DNA of 64,000 nucleotides from Prescottella soli (GCF_040024445.1 NZ_CP157276.1:3162001-3226000); one strand, 5' to 3'; positions 50,989-60,276 are shown, numbered from the stretch's first letter. Numbers and translations are program-made. Notes: generated by a model not told the origin, from the sequence alone.

Positions 50989-51801
50989 CTAGTGGCTGAC
51001 CGGAGCGCCGAACCCCTTCTCCGCCAACCACTCGAGGATCGTGTCCGCCACCTCCGGCCAGCCGTGGTCGATGGTGAGCGAGTGCCCGCGGTCAGCGAAC
51101 ACGACGTAGTCGTTGTCGGTATTGGCCTTGTGGTAGCGGTGGTGCGCCGAGCGACTCACCGATTCGGGCACCGTGTGGTCCTGGCCGCCGCCGAGGATCA
51201 GCAGGGGTCCACGCTCGACGTTCGTGTCGACGTGCGCCGGTGATCCCGGCACGAAGTTCGCGAATGCCGCCTGGAACAGCGGACGACCCGGGGACGGGAT
51301 GGCCCAGTGCTCGTACAGTGCATCGGACTCGCTGCGGCCGAGGGCATTTCCGAAGCCGTACGCGAACGCGTCCGGTGTGAGGGCGACGCTCCGCCGGGCG
51401 TTCGCAGGATTGCCGAGCACGGGGAACGAGGACCGTAACTGCGCGAACGGCAGCGCCTTCACGCCCTGGATCTGCGCGGGGTCGATCGCGACGGCGGCCG
51501 CGGCGACGTCGGCGGCCAGCAGCTTCTGCGCGATCAGGCCGCCGAACGAATGACCGATGACGATCGGTTTGCGGCCGAGTGGAGCGATCGCCTCGGCGAA
51601 GTGCGCGGTGACCTCGTCGATGCCGTTGCCGGCCTGGTCCTCGGCGTGCGCGCGGGTGTCGGGGATGCTCGGGGCCTCGCCGGGCCACGTGGGCGCCACG
51701 GTCCGGAATCCGGCCGCCCCGAACTTCGCTCGCCAGGGGTCCCAGGACGACGCGGCCAGCCAGAGGCCGTGGATGAACATCACAGGCGGGGTGTCGGGCA
51801 T
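50989..51801 (-). CDS. Alpha/beta hydrolase
   Basis: A 270-aa Ser hydrolase. VMFIHGLWLAASSW is the HG oxyanion segment, VIGHSFGGLIAQKLL has the Ser nucleophile in GHSFGG, LLILGGGQDHTVPE gives the acid Asp, and FADRGHSLTIDHGW the catalytic His. Such stand-alone enzymes include esterases and lactonases; substrate unknown. The start MPDTPPVMFIHG was chosen over an upstream extension that has no match to the fold. Confidence 0.84.
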   Translation of the reverse strand: MPDTPPVMFIHGLWLAASSWDPWRAKFGAAGFRTVAPTWPGEAPSIPDTRAHAEDQAGNGIDEVTAHFAEAIAPLGRKPIVIGHSFGGLIAQKLLAADVAAAAVAIDPAQIQGVKALPFAQLRSSFPVLGNPANARRSVALTPDAFAYGFGNALGRSESDALYEHWAIPSPGRPLFQAAFANFVPGSPAHVDTNVERGPLLILGGGQDHTVPESVSRSAHHRYHKANTDNDYVVFADRGHSLTIDHGWPEVADTILEWLAEKGFGAPVSH

Positions 51802-51971
51802 GGTTCGCGTCCTTCCGGATCGTGGAACGGGTACCCAGTACTCGCTCCTCACCATGCCTCTCGGGCTGGCCCGAGGCCCGCAATTCGCTGTAACAATATG
51901 GACTTTGGTCACCAATCGCGGACAAAGGGTCCGATTCGGTCCCGTTCAGTGAGATTCGTGCCACCCTCGAC

Positions 51972-51985
51972 TGACACGTGTTCCA
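51972..51985. promoter_or_regulatory. Candidate KstR box upstream of kshA
   Basis: TGACACGTGTTCCA follows the KstR consensus TnnAACnnGTTnnA with one mismatch in the left AAC (CAC). It lies about 83 bp before the kshA start. KstR represses kshA in related genera, so the site is plausible. Confidence 0.45.
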
Positions 51986-52067
51986 GTGTGAAGCAGAACA
52001 CATGATCAAACGAATGGTTGATCCGAGTAATCGGACGTTTTCACTGGAAGGGGCTCGGGGAACTGTC

Positions 52068-53219
52068 ATGACGACGATGGAGACGGACAACGAGGAAGTT
52101 CGGATGATCGACGCCGGCGCGGCTCCGGCTCGATTCGCCCGTGGTTGGCACTGCGTGGGTTTGACACGTGAACTCCGCGACGGAAAGCCGCATTCGATTC
52201 ACGCGTTCGGGTCCAAGCTGGTCGTCTTCGCCGACAGCAAGGGCGAACTGCAGGTGCTCGACGCGTACTGCCGGCACATGGGCGGCGATCTGAGCCAGGG
52301 CGAGATCAAGGGCGATGCGGTCGCGTGCCCGTTCCACGACTGGCGCTGGAACGGCAAGGGCCGCTGCACCGACATTCCCTACGCCCGCCGCGTGCCGCCG
52401 CTCGCGAAGACCCGCGCTTGGACGACCATGGAGAAGGACGGCCTGCTGTTCGTGTGGCACGACCCGGAGGGCAACCCGCCGCCGCCGGAGGTCACGATCC
52501 CGGACATGAGCCAGCCGGGCGAGGAGTGGACCGACTGGGTCTGGAAGCAGATCACCATCGACACCAACTGTCGCGAGATCATCGACAACGTCGTGGACAT
52601 GGCGCACTTCTTCTACGTGCACTACGGTTTCCCGATCAAGTTCAAGAACGTCTTCGAGGGGCACATCGCGACCCAGTACTACGAGGGCGTCGGCCGCGAC
52701 GACATGGTTCGTGCCACCAGTAAGCAGCCCGCCGCGACCGGCAACGACTCGGTGGCGTCCTACTACGGCCCGTCCTTCATGATCGACGAGCTCGCCTACC
52801 ACTACCCCGACTTCTCGATCGACTCGATCCTGATCAACTGCCACTACCCGATCGCGCCGAACAAGTTCGTCCTCATGTACGGCATCAAGGTCAAGCAGAC
52901 CGACGCGATCCAGGGCGAGAAGGCTCAGGATCTCGCGAAGACGATGGCGTCGTACATCACCATCGGGTTCGAGCAGGATGTCGCGATCTGGAAGAACAAG
53001 ACCCGCATCGAGAACCCGCTCCTGTGCGAGGAGGACGGCCCGGTCTACCAGCTGCGCCGTTGGTACGAGCAGTTCTACGTCGACGTCGCGGACATCACCC
53101 CGGACATGGTGGCCCGCTTCGAGTTCGAGATGGACACCTCCAAGCCCGTCGCGGCGTGGAAGCGGGAGGTTGCCGAGAACATGGAGCGTCGGGCCGCCGA
53201 GATCGCCGCTTCGAACTAG
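52068..53219 (+). CDS. kshA: 3-ketosteroid 9-alpha-monooxygenase, oxygenase component
   Basis: A 383-aa Rieske non-heme iron oxygenase. With the reductase KshB it hydroxylates C9 of 3-ketosteroids such as androstadienedione, opening ring B. The Rieske cluster ligands are Cys68-His70 (CRHMGGDLSQG) and Cys87-His90 (CPFHDWRWNG). The mononuclear iron is held by His180 and His185 (MAHFFYVHYG) and Asp304 (FEQDVAIW), matching the numbering of characterised KshA to within one residue. The start MTTMETDNEE is favoured by family length. KshB is not in the window. It is followed after 53 bp by a quinone-reductase-like gene. Confidence 0.93.
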   Translation: MTTMETDNEEVRMIDAGAAPARFARGWHCVGLTRELRDGKPHSIHAFGSKLVVFADSKGELQVLDAYCRHMGGDLSQGEIKGDAVACPFHDWRWNGKGRCTDIPYARRVPPLAKTRAWTTMEKDGLLFVWHDPEGNPPPPEVTIPDMSQPGEEWTDWVWKQITIDTNCREIIDNVVDMAHFFYVHYGFPIKFKNVFEGHIATQYYEGVGRDDMVRATSKQPAATGNDSVASYYGPSFMIDELAYHYPDFSIDSILINCHYPIAPNKFVLMYGIKVKQTDAIQGEKAQDLAKTMASYITIGFEQDVAIWKNKTRIENPLLCEEDGPVYQLRRWYEQFYVDVADITPDMVARFEFEMDTSKPVAAWKREVAENMERRAAEIAASN

Positions 53220-53272
53220 CGATCGAGCCCCCGCCGCGGGAATAACGCGGGGCGCCCCACTGTTGTCCGGTC

Positions 53273-54199
53273 ATGTCGAAAACCGTTGTAGCCAATGCAT
53301 ACGGTGGGCCGGAGGTCCTCGAGGTGATCGACGAGGATCTCCCGGCTCCCGGACCGGGACAGGTAGTCGTGGAGATGCGCGCCATCGGCGTCAATCCCAT
53401 CGACTACAAGCTCTACAGTGGGGCGTTCGGCGCCGATCCGGCGCAGTTACCCGTCCGCCCCGGCATCGAGGGGTCGGGTGTTGTCGTCGAAGTCGGGGAT
53501 GGCACCGATGTCCGAGTCGGGGAGGAGGTCATCCTCTACTCGGGGGTGGGCGCCTACGCCGAACGGGTGCTGGTGTCCGCGGGGGACGTTCTGCCCAAAC
53601 CGGAATCGGTGCCGTGGGATTCGGCCGCGGGTCTGCTCGTCGCGGGCGGCACCGCGGTGGACGCGTTGACCGTGACGCGGGTCGGGGAGGGGGATGTCGT
53701 CGTCGTCCAGGGTGCGGCCGGTGGTGTCGGTGAGCTGGTGGTGCAGCTCGCCGCGGCGCGCGGCGCGATCGTCGTCGGTGTGGCGAGGGAGCGCCACCAC
53801 GACTTCCTGCGGGGCCTCGGGGCGACGCCGGTGGAGCCCGGAGACGGTCTCCCCGAGCGGATCCGGGAGATCGCGCCGGACGGCGTCGATGCGGTGATCG
53901 ACACCGTGGGCACCGACGACGTCGTCGACGCCTCACTCGCCCTGGGCGCCGATCGCGACCGGATCGTCACGATCGTGGCGGTCGAGCGCGCGCAGCGCGA
54001 CGGGTTCCTCTGGATCGGCGGGGGAAACGAGAACAGTGACCGGATCCGTCGCGAGGCGCGCCCGGTCCTCGTCGAGATGGCAGGCCACGGCGGACTGAAT
54101 GTCGCCGTCGGCACTCGCTTCCCGCTCGCCGAGGCGGCCGATGCGCATCGCGCTCTCCGGAAGCCCCACGCGCGCGGCAAGTTCGTGCTGGTGCCGTAG
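53273..54199 (+). CDS. Zinc-free MDR oxidoreductase (quinone reductase-like)
   Basis: A 308-aa NADP-dependent medium-chain reductase. MRAIGVNPIDYKLYSGAFG and PGIEGSGVVVEVG are from the catalytic GroES-like domain, and VVVVQGAAGGVGELVVQLAAARGA is the NADP Rossmann motif. The structural and catalytic zinc Cys residues of alcohol dehydrogenases are absent, which points to quinone or enone reduction. C-terminal HRALRKPHARGKFVLVP is typical. It lies 53 bp after kshA, but coupling is not certain. Confidence 0.84.
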   Translation: MSKTVVANAYGGPEVLEVIDEDLPAPGPGQVVVEMRAIGVNPIDYKLYSGAFGADPAQLPVRPGIEGSGVVVEVGDGTDVRVGEEVILYSGVGAYAERVLVSAGDVLPKPESVPWDSAAGLLVAGGTAVDALTVTRVGEGDVVVVQGAAGGVGELVVQLAAARGAIVVGVARERHHDFLRGLGATPVEPGDGLPERIREIAPDGVDAVIDTVGTDDVVDASLALGADRDRIVTIVAVERAQRDGFLWIGGGNENSDRIRREARPVLVEMAGHGGLNVAVGTRFPLAEAADAHRALRKPHARGKFVLVP

Positions 54200-54239
54200 C
54201 TCTTCCGTCCACGCGAGTTTTCTCGTCGACGCGCCGCTC

Positions 54240-54983
54240 ATGGACTCCATCTGGTGGGGGCAGACGAGCGGTCAGGGGTGGGCGCAGTTCGTCGCGCTCG
54301 GCTACGCGCTGGTGCTCTGCTCCGCGATAGGTCTGGAACGCGAATTCCGGCGCAAGAGCGCGGGGATCCGTACCTATGCGATCGTCGGTCTGGGTTCGGC
54401 GCTGTTCGTTCTGGTCAGCAAGTTCGGTTTCGCCGACGTGCTCGAGCCGGGGCGTGTGGTTCTCGACCCCTCCCGAGTTGCCGCGCAGATCGTGACCGGG
54501 ATCGGATTCATCGGTGCCGGAATAATCTTCGTGCGGCGGGACGCCGTCCGCGGGCTCACGACCGCATCGGCCGTCTGGATCAGCGCGGCCGTGGGTGCCG
54601 CCTGCGGCGCCGGTCTGCCCGCGCTCGCCGCCGCCGTCACCGTCGCGTACTTCGTCGTCGTGTACGCCTACCCGCCGCTTCTCCGAAGGGTGCCCGGCAG
54701 TCGCGTGCGCCGCGAGCCGATCCGCCTGCGGTACGTCGACGGTCGCGGCCTGCTCAGGCAGATTCTCCGCACGGCGACGGAGATGAATTATGCCGTCACA
54801 CATGTCGATACGAGCAGATCCGGGCACGACGGGACGGTCCGCCTGACGATGGACGTCGAGGGCCGTGGTGGCTTGGCGGGTCTGGCGGACCGGCTCTCGT
54901 CGATCGACGGGGTCGTCGAAGTGACGGCGGGCCGTCGCGACGAGGTCGACGAAACGGACGAGTTCACCGAGTTCGACGAGTGA
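54240..54983 (+). CDS. MgtC/SapB family membrane protein
   Basis: A 247-aa membrane protein. SAIGLEREFRRKSAGIRTYAIVGLGSALFVLVS and IVTGIGFIGAGIIFVRRDAVRGLTTASAVWISAAVGAACG carry the family GLEREF and GFIGAGIIF patterns over about five helices. The C-terminal ACT-like soluble domain (about 155-235) is also present. MgtC proteins protect against low magnesium or modulate ATP synthase inside host phagocytes; whether this one does is unknown. The start is ATG at 54240, 41 bp after the reductase. Confidence 0.87.
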   Translation: MDSIWWGQTSGQGWAQFVALGYALVLCSAIGLEREFRRKSAGIRTYAIVGLGSALFVLVSKFGFADVLEPGRVVLDPSRVAAQIVTGIGFIGAGIIFVRRDAVRGLTTASAVWISAAVGAACGAGLPALAAAVTVAYFVVVYAYPPLLRRVPGSRVRREPIRLRYVDGRGLLRQILRTATEMNYAVTHVDTSRSGHDGTVRLTMDVEGRGGLAGLADRLSSIDGVVEVTAGRRDEVDETDEFTEFDE

Positions 54984-54989
54984 GGCCGA

Positions 54990-56270
54990 TCAGTCGACGC
55001 ACGGGATGCCGCCCGTGTCGTCGGCTGCCACCGGCTGCTCCGGCGGTGGGGCTTCGAGCGGGGTGCTCGTGTCCTCGGTCGTCGTGGTGGTGGTGTGGGA
55101 TCCCGATCGTGTGGGCTTCGACGACGTGGCGGGCGGAGTGGTCGTCGTGGTCTGGGGCGTGGTGGTCGTCGGCGCGGGACCCTCGCCCGCGAACAACCGG
55201 GACACCTCGGTGCGCAGCCGGTTCGGGTCGACGATGTTGACGGCCGCGCCGTCGATGGTCTGGTACCCCTCGATCGGCAGCGTGTAGAAGTCGAGCTCGC
55301 CCTTCGTGAGGTTGCGCGCGTGGGTGGCGAAGGCGACCGGATCGAGATCGTCGTCGACGACGACGTCGCTCTTCACCGTGTCGAACAGACCTCGCATCTT
55401 GGCGACGCTGCCGAACACGCCGGCGGAGTCGAGATTGCGGATCACGGCGGTGAGGAATGCCTGCTGCCTCCGGGTGCGGTCGAGGTCGCCGTTGTCGAGG
55501 CCGTGCCGCTGCCGCACGAACGACAGCGCCTGCGACGGATCGAGGGACTGCTTGCCGGCGGGGAAGTGCGCGCCGGAGTACGGGTCGTCGACCGGCGCGT
55601 TGAGACATACCTCGAGCGGTCCGAGAGCCTTGGCGATGTCGTAGAAGCCGACGAGATTGACCTCGGCGAAATGGTCGATCGGGACGTGCAGCAGGTTCTG
55701 CACGGTCTTCAACGTCGAGCGCCGCCCGGCGTCGCGGGTCCGCTGTTCACGCTCGGCCGGATCGGTCACCCCCTGCGCCTGCAGCTGGGCGTCGGCGTCG
55801 GCCTTCGCCGCCCCGTACGCCTCCTTGATCTTGCGTTTGCCGTAGCCGGGAACCTCGACGTAGTCGTCGCGCGGGATCGCGGCCGCGGTCGCCCGGCTGC
55901 CGTCGCCCGGTACGTGCAGCAGGATCAGTGTGTTGGTGTTGTAGCCGCCGACGTCGCTGTCCCCGGCGTGCAGCTCGTCGGTGACGAACTCCGGCGGTAG
56001 GTCGTTGCCGTGCATGTCCTTTCGGCTGTCGAGGCCGATGAGCAGAATGTTCGAATCGCCGTGCGGTGACGTTCGGTCGCCGCCGGTCAGGACGTCGAGG
56101 GCGCCGGACCGGATGAGCCCCGACGTCAACTGGTGCTGGGCGGCCCACCCCAGGCCGGTCGACACCAGCACCGCGGCCGCCGCCACGGCCGTGGCGACGC
56201 GCAGTGCCGTGACTGCCCACCGTCGGCGAGGTCGCGGGCCGTCGATCGTGTCATCCCGATCGGAGCGCAC
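54990..56270 (-). CDS. LytR-CpsA-Psr (LCP) family cell-wall ligase
   Basis: A 426-aa membrane-anchored phosphotransferase that attaches arabinogalactan or other glycopolymers to peptidoglycan. One N-terminal helix (ALRVATAVAAAAVLVSTGLGW) precedes the LCP domain: NILLIGLDSRKDMHGN, TLILLHVPGDGSRATAAAIPRDDYVEVPG, GFYDIAKALGPLEVCL and LSFVRQRHGLDNGDLDRTRRQQAFL, which contain the conserved Arg and Asp residues for pyrophosphate-lipid binding. The Thr/Pro-rich tail (TTTTPQTTTTTPPATSSKP) likely spans the wall. GTG start. It is convergent with mgtC by 6 bp. Confidence 0.9.
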   Translation of the reverse strand: MRSDRDDTIDGPRPRRRWAVTALRVATAVAAAAVLVSTGLGWAAQHQLTSGLIRSGALDVLTGGDRTSPHGDSNILLIGLDSRKDMHGNDLPPEFVTDELHAGDSDVGGYNTNTLILLHVPGDGSRATAAAIPRDDYVEVPGYGKRKIKEAYGAAKADADAQLQAQGVTDPAEREQRTRDAGRRSTLKTVQNLLHVPIDHFAEVNLVGFYDIAKALGPLEVCLNAPVDDPYSGAHFPAGKQSLDPSQALSFVRQRHGLDNGDLDRTRRQQAFLTAVIRNLDSAGVFGSVAKMRGLFDTVKSDVVVDDDLDPVAFATHARNLTKGELDFYTLPIEGYQTIDGAAVNIVDPNRLRTEVSRLFAGEGPAPTTTTPQTTTTTPPATSSKPTRSGSHTTTTTTEDTSTPLEAPPPEQPVAADDTGGIPCVD

Positions 56271-56360
56271 TGCCCAAACATAGCCCCGCGCCGGTCCGGG
56301 TGTTCACAGGATTCGGCGCCTGCACCGCACTTGTCCACAATGCGGGGATGGGCATCTATG

Positions 56361-57671
56361 TCAGCGTCGTGCCGACTTCGTGATCGCCAGCGACATCACG
56401 GCCGCGATCGCGCAGAGCGCGCCGGCCACGTAGAACGCCGCGTCGTAGCCGCCGAATCGGTCCCGCACGAGTCCCGCGAGGAACGCCACCAGACCCGCGC
56501 CGATCTGGTGCGACGCCAGCACCCAGCCGAAGACGATCGGGCCGTCCACGCCGAAGTGTCTGCGGCACAGCGCGACCGTCGGCGGGACGGTCGCGACCCA
56601 GTCGAGGCCGTAGAAGATGATGAACGCGATCATCGGCGGGTGCACGGTCTCGGCGAACAGCAGCGGCAGCACCATCAGCGACAGTCCGCGCAGCAGGTAG
56701 TAGATCCCCAGCAGCTTGCGGGAATCGAACCGGTCCGTGAACCATCCCGACGCGATCGTCCCGACCAGATCGAACAGGCCGATCACGGCCAGCAGGCTCG
56801 CCGCGGCCGTCACCGGCATGCCGTGGTCGTGCGCGGCCGGGACGAAGTGCGTGCCGACGAGCCCGTTGGTGCTGGCGCCGCAGATCGCGAACGTGCCCGC
56901 CAGCAGCCAGAACACGCGGGTCCGCGCGGCCGACCCGAGCACCCCGAGGGCGCGTCCGACGGCGCCTCCGGGCGCGTCCGGGACTTCCGGGCGGACGTAG
57001 TCGGACGGCGCACCGTACGGCGTCGTCCCGATGTCCTCGGGGCGGTTGCGCAGGAACATCAGCACCAGGGGCACCACCGCGAGCGCGGCGGCCGCCACCG
57101 TCAGGGACACCGTCTGCCAGTCGTAGGTCTCGGCGAGCATCGCGAGCACCGGCAGGAACACGAGTTGGCCGGCCGCACCACCCGCGGTGAGGACGCCCGT
57201 GACCAGCCCGCGGCGGGCGACGAACCAGCGGTCGGTCACCGTCGCCACGAATGCGAGCGCCATCGATCCGGTGCCGAGGCCGACCAGCACGCCCCACAGC
57301 AGGACCAACTGCCAGGTGGTGGTCATGAAGACCGTGAGGCCACTGCCCAGGGACACGAGCACCAGCGCCGACGCGACGATGCGCCGCATGCCGAATCGCT
57401 CCATCATCGCCGCGGCAAACGGAGCGGTCAGTCCGTACAGCACGAGGTTGACCGACACCGCGGCCGAGATGCTCGCCCGCGACCAGCCGAAATCGTCGTG
57501 CAGCGGGTCGATGAGCACGGACGGTGCGGCCCGGAAACTGGCGGCACCCACCAGCGCCAGGAAGGCGACCGCCGCGGCGTACCACGCCGGGTGGATCCGA
57601 GCGCCGCGCCCGGAGGGGGTTGAGCTGGGGGTGGAACGGGGCGGGGCGATCTCGGAACTCACGGCGTACAT
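56361..57671 (-). CDS. MFS transporter, monocarboxylate/oxalate-formate type
   Basis: A 436-aa 12-helix transporter. SVLIDPLHDDFGWSRASISAAVSVNLVLYGL and FAAAMMERFGMRRIVASALVLVSLGSGL are typical of OxlT/MCT-like proteins. RGLVTGVLTAGGAAGQLVFLP follows. It is the last gene of an operon with ECH and two SDR genes (43 bp after the upstream SDR), so it probably imports the acid that the operon degrades. The start is MYAVSSE; the GTG at 57662 is an alternative. Confidence 0.83.
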   Translation of the reverse strand: MYAVSSEIAPPRSTPSSTPSGRGARIHPAWYAAAVAFLALVGAASFRAAPSVLIDPLHDDFGWSRASISAAVSVNLVLYGLTAPFAAAMMERFGMRRIVASALVLVSLGSGLTVFMTTTWQLVLLWGVLVGLGTGSMALAFVATVTDRWFVARRGLVTGVLTAGGAAGQLVFLPVLAMLAETYDWQTVSLTVAAAALAVVPLVLMFLRNRPEDIGTTPYGAPSDYVRPEVPDAPGGAVGRALGVLGSAARTRVFWLLAGTFAICGASTNGLVGTHFVPAAHDHGMPVTAAASLLAVIGLFDLVGTIASGWFTDRFDSRKLLGIYYLLRGLSLMVLPLLFAETVHPPMIAFIIFYGLDWVATVPPTVALCRRHFGVDGPIVFGWVLASHQIGAGLVAFLAGLVRDRFGGYDAAFYVAGALCAIAAVMSLAITKSARR

Positions 57672-57714
57672 TGTGGCGGTCGCCCTCGGGACCGCGCTGG
57701 TCGGCCTGAAGGTA

Positions 57715-58506
57715 CTAGTTCGGCAGCAGCGCCGGAGGCGTGCCCGGCAGACCCGGGTAGTAGGTGCCGGCAGACCAGCCGCCGTCCACGGCCAGTTCGG
57801 CGCCCGAGATGTACGACGCCTCGTCACTGGCGACGAACAGCGTGGCGCGCGCGATGTCCTCCGACTCGCCGATCCGCTGAAGCGGCACACCCACGTACTT
57901 GCTCTGCAGGTCGTCGCCGACCAGGCCGCCCGGATTGCCGAGCGTGGTGTCGACGCCGCCGGGATGCACCGAGCACACGCGGATACCCGCCGGACCCAAC
58001 TCGTAGGCGAGGGCCTTGGTGAGGCCGCGCACCGCCCACTTACTCGCGGTGTAGGCGGCGAGCCCGTTGACGCCGCGCAATCCGTCGACCGAGGAGATGT
58101 TGACGATCACGCCCCGCCCGGCCTTCTTCATGATCGGCACGACGGCCTTGGCGCCCAGCAGGTTTCCGAGAACATTGACGTCGAGCAGACGTTCGGTCCT
58201 GGCCACGTCGATGTCCTCGATCGGCGCCCAGTGCATCACGCCGGCGTTGTTGACGAGGATGTCGATCGCTCCGAAGCGCTCGGCGGTCTGCGCGGTGAAC
58301 GTCGACCACGCGTTTTCGCTGCTCACGTCCAGTGGGGCGAAGAACGCCGCGTCGCCCAGTTCCTCGGCGAGGGCGCGGCCCTGCTCCTCCAGGACGTCAC
58401 CGAGTGCCACACGCGCACCCTCGGCGACGAACAGTCGGGCCGTGGCCGCTCCCATGCCCTGCGCCGCTCCGGTGATGATCGCGACCTTGCCATCGAGCCG
58501 TGCCAT
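57715..58506 (-). CDS. SDR oxidoreductase, 3-alpha/20-beta-hydroxysteroid dehydrogenase-like
   Basis: A 263-aa NAD-dependent short-chain dehydrogenase. KVAIITGAAQGMGAATARLF is the coenzyme motif, DILVNNAGVM stabilises the sheet, SSVDGLRG and YTASKWAV give Ser and Tyr-x3-Lys. The C-terminal AVDGGWSAGTYY is like mycobacterial FabG3 (20-beta-HSD). The upstream SDR is 113 bp away. With kshA only 4.5 kb away, a steroid or bile-acid substrate is plausible but not shown. Confidence 0.88.
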   Translation of the reverse strand: MARLDGKVAIITGAAQGMGAATARLFVAEGARVALGDVLEEQGRALAEELGDAAFFAPLDVSSENAWSTFTAQTAERFGAIDILVNNAGVMHWAPIEDIDVARTERLLDVNVLGNLLGAKAVVPIMKKAGRGVIVNISSVDGLRGVNGLAAYTASKWAVRGLTKALAYELGPAGIRVCSVHPGGVDTTLGNPGGLVGDDLQSKYVGVPLQRIGESEDIARATLFVASDEASYISGAELAVDGGWSAGTYYPGLPGTPPALLPN

Positions 58507-58619
58507 GCGTCCTCCGAAATCCGTTGCAGGCCGGACTGTCCGGCCCACGACGGACCATCGCGCGATCGACGGCCGAAGGGAAGGGCTGTTCTCGCTCAGT
58601 GGTACGCGTCACACCGCCG

Positions 58620-59390
58620 TCAGTGCACCACCGATCCGCCGTCGGCGATGATCACCTGCCCCGTGATGTAACTCCCCGCGTCGGAGGCGAGCAGCATTGC
58701 GGGGCCGACCATCTCGTCCGGGGCCGCGATGCGCTGCTGCAGCGACATCTGCCGCATCGCCTCGATCGCCTCCGGCGGGTTGTTGCGGACCATGTGGGTG
58801 TCGACCGAACCGGGGGCGAGCGCGTTGACGCGGATCCCCCGCGGGGCGAACTCGGCGGCCATGGATCGGGTGTACGAGAGCAGTGCGTTCTTGCCGGCCG
58901 CGTACATCGCGACCTTCGGTGAGAACATGAACGCGCCCACCGAGATCACGTTGATGACGGCGGCGTGTCTGCTGGCCTCGAGGTAGGGCAGCGCCGCCTG
59001 GGTCAGGAACACCGGGCCACGCAGGTTCACGTCGTAGGACTTGGTCCAGGCTTCCGGGGTGAACTCGCCCAGCGGCAGGGTGAGCGGATTGGCCGCGGCG
59101 TTGACCAGGATGTCGATGCCCCCGAACTCGGCCGCCGCCCCTTCCGCCAGTGCCGTGAGATCGTCGAGTTCACCCATGTGCGTCGCGATTCCGATCGCCT
59201 TGCCGCCGATCTCCCGCAGATGCCGCGCGGCCTCGATGCACGCGTCGGCCTTGCGGCTGGCGACGACGACGTCGGCGCCGGCGGCCGCGAACCCCTCGGC
59301 GATCGCCAAGCCGATGCCGCGGGTGCCGCCCGCGACGACCGCGGTGCGGCCGGAGAGGTCGAAGAGCTGGTTCAACTTGTCGCGGTTCAT
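58620..59390 (-). CDS. SDR family oxidoreductase
   Basis: A 256-aa short-chain dehydrogenase. RTAVVAGGTRGIGLAIAEGF is the TGxxxGxG motif (with AGGTRGIG), DILVNAAANP, VISVGAFMF (catalytic Ser) and YAAGKNALLSYTR (Tyr-x3-Lys). The end ITGQVIIADGGSVVH is classical. Its start overlaps the stop of the upstream enoyl-CoA hydratase (ATGA), so it probably oxidises the 3-hydroxyacyl-CoA the hydratase makes. Confidence 0.9.
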   Translation of the reverse strand: MNRDKLNQLFDLSGRTAVVAGGTRGIGLAIAEGFAAAGADVVVASRKADACIEAARHLREIGGKAIGIATHMGELDDLTALAEGAAAEFGGIDILVNAAANPLTLPLGEFTPEAWTKSYDVNLRGPVFLTQAALPYLEASRHAAVINVISVGAFMFSPKVAMYAAGKNALLSYTRSMAAEFAPRGIRVNALAPGSVDTHMVRNNPPEAIEAMRQMSLQQRIAAPDEMVGPAMLLASDAGSYITGQVIIADGGSVVH

Positions 59391-60205
59391 GCGTCGTCTC
59401 CTGTCCGAGCCCAGGCGGGCGCGCGGTGTTCGATGAATGCGGCGGCGGCCTCGGCGAACTCGCCGCCGGTGCCGGCCAGGATCTGGGTGCGGTTCTCGAG
59501 GGCGATCGCGGCGTCGACGTTGCCGGCGGAGGCGTTCGCGGTGAGGACCTGCTTGGTCATCGACAGTGCGAACGGGCTGTGACCGCACAGGGTGTCCGCG
59601 AGTTCCAGTGCCGCGTCGAGTAGTTCGGCGTCGGGCACGACGCGGGTGACGAACCCGATCCGCTCGGCCTCGGTGGCGTCGAACTCCCGGGCGGTGGTGA
59701 TCAACTCGGCGGCACGTCCGGCGCCGATCAGTCGCGGCAGGGTGTAGCTGATCCCGATGTCGCAGCCGGAGATGCCGATCTTGATGAACTGCACGCCGAA
59801 TCTCGCCGAGGCCGAGGCGATCCGCAGGTCGCACGCGGCCGCCAGCGCCAGTCCGCCGCCGAACGCCGGACCGTTGATCGCGGCGATCACCGTCTGGGGG
59901 AGGCGCTGGAGGCGGGGGACGAGCGAGGCGATGTACTCCTGGGTGCGCATCCCGGCCGCGGGCCCCGCGAGGCCGTCCGCGGTCGGTGCCGTCCGTGTCG
60001 GGTCCTTCAGGTCGAGGCCGGCGCTGAAGCCGCGCCCGGCCCCGGTGAGGATCACCACGCGACAGGTGTTGTCGCGCTCGAGCGCGGTGAGCGCGGCGTG
60101 CAGTTCCTCGACCAGCGCGAAGCTCAGGGCGTTGAGCCGCTCGGGGCGGTCGAGGGTCACGGTGACGACGGCCGGGGCCGGCCGTCCAACGTCGATCAAA
60201 GTCAT
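59387..60205 (-). CDS. Enoyl-CoA hydratase/isomerase
   Basis: A 272-aa crotonase. VVTVTLDRPERLNALSFALVEEL, GAGRGFSAGLDLKD (first oxyanion NH) and AAINGPAFGGGLALAAACDLRIASASARFGVQF with the second oxyanion, in pieces, are complete. The acid/base Glu position is taken by IKIGISGCDIGISYTLPRLIG, a variant, so isomerase or hydrolase chemistry is possible. It is the first gene of the minus-strand operon, 71 bp from the divergent TetR, and overlaps the SDR by 4 nt. Confidence 0.88.
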   Translation of the reverse strand: MTLIDVGRPAPAVVTVTLDRPERLNALSFALVEELHAALTALERDNTCRVVILTGAGRGFSAGLDLKDPTRTAPTADGLAGPAAGMRTQEYIASLVPRLQRLPQTVIAAINGPAFGGGLALAAACDLRIASASARFGVQFIKIGISGCDIGISYTLPRLIGAGRAAELITTAREFDATEAERIGFVTRVVPDAELLDAALELADTLCGHSPFALSMTKQVLTANASAGNVDAAIALENRTQILAGTGGEFAEAAAAFIEHRAPAWARTGDDA

Positions 60206-60256
60206 TCGGGCTCCGCATCGTTCGGAACGTGGGCGTCGATTCGTCCGACTATTACG

Positions 60257-60271
60257 CTTACACGATGTAAG
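60257..60271. promoter_or_regulatory. Putative TetR operator
   Basis: CTTACA-CGA-TGTAAG, perfect 6-bp arms with 3-nt spacer, and partly symmetrical TTACG/GGTAA flanks. It sits between the enoyl-CoA hydratase operon and the TetR gene and just before the TetR TTG start. Confidence 0.65.
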
Positions 60272-60276
60272 GTAAT

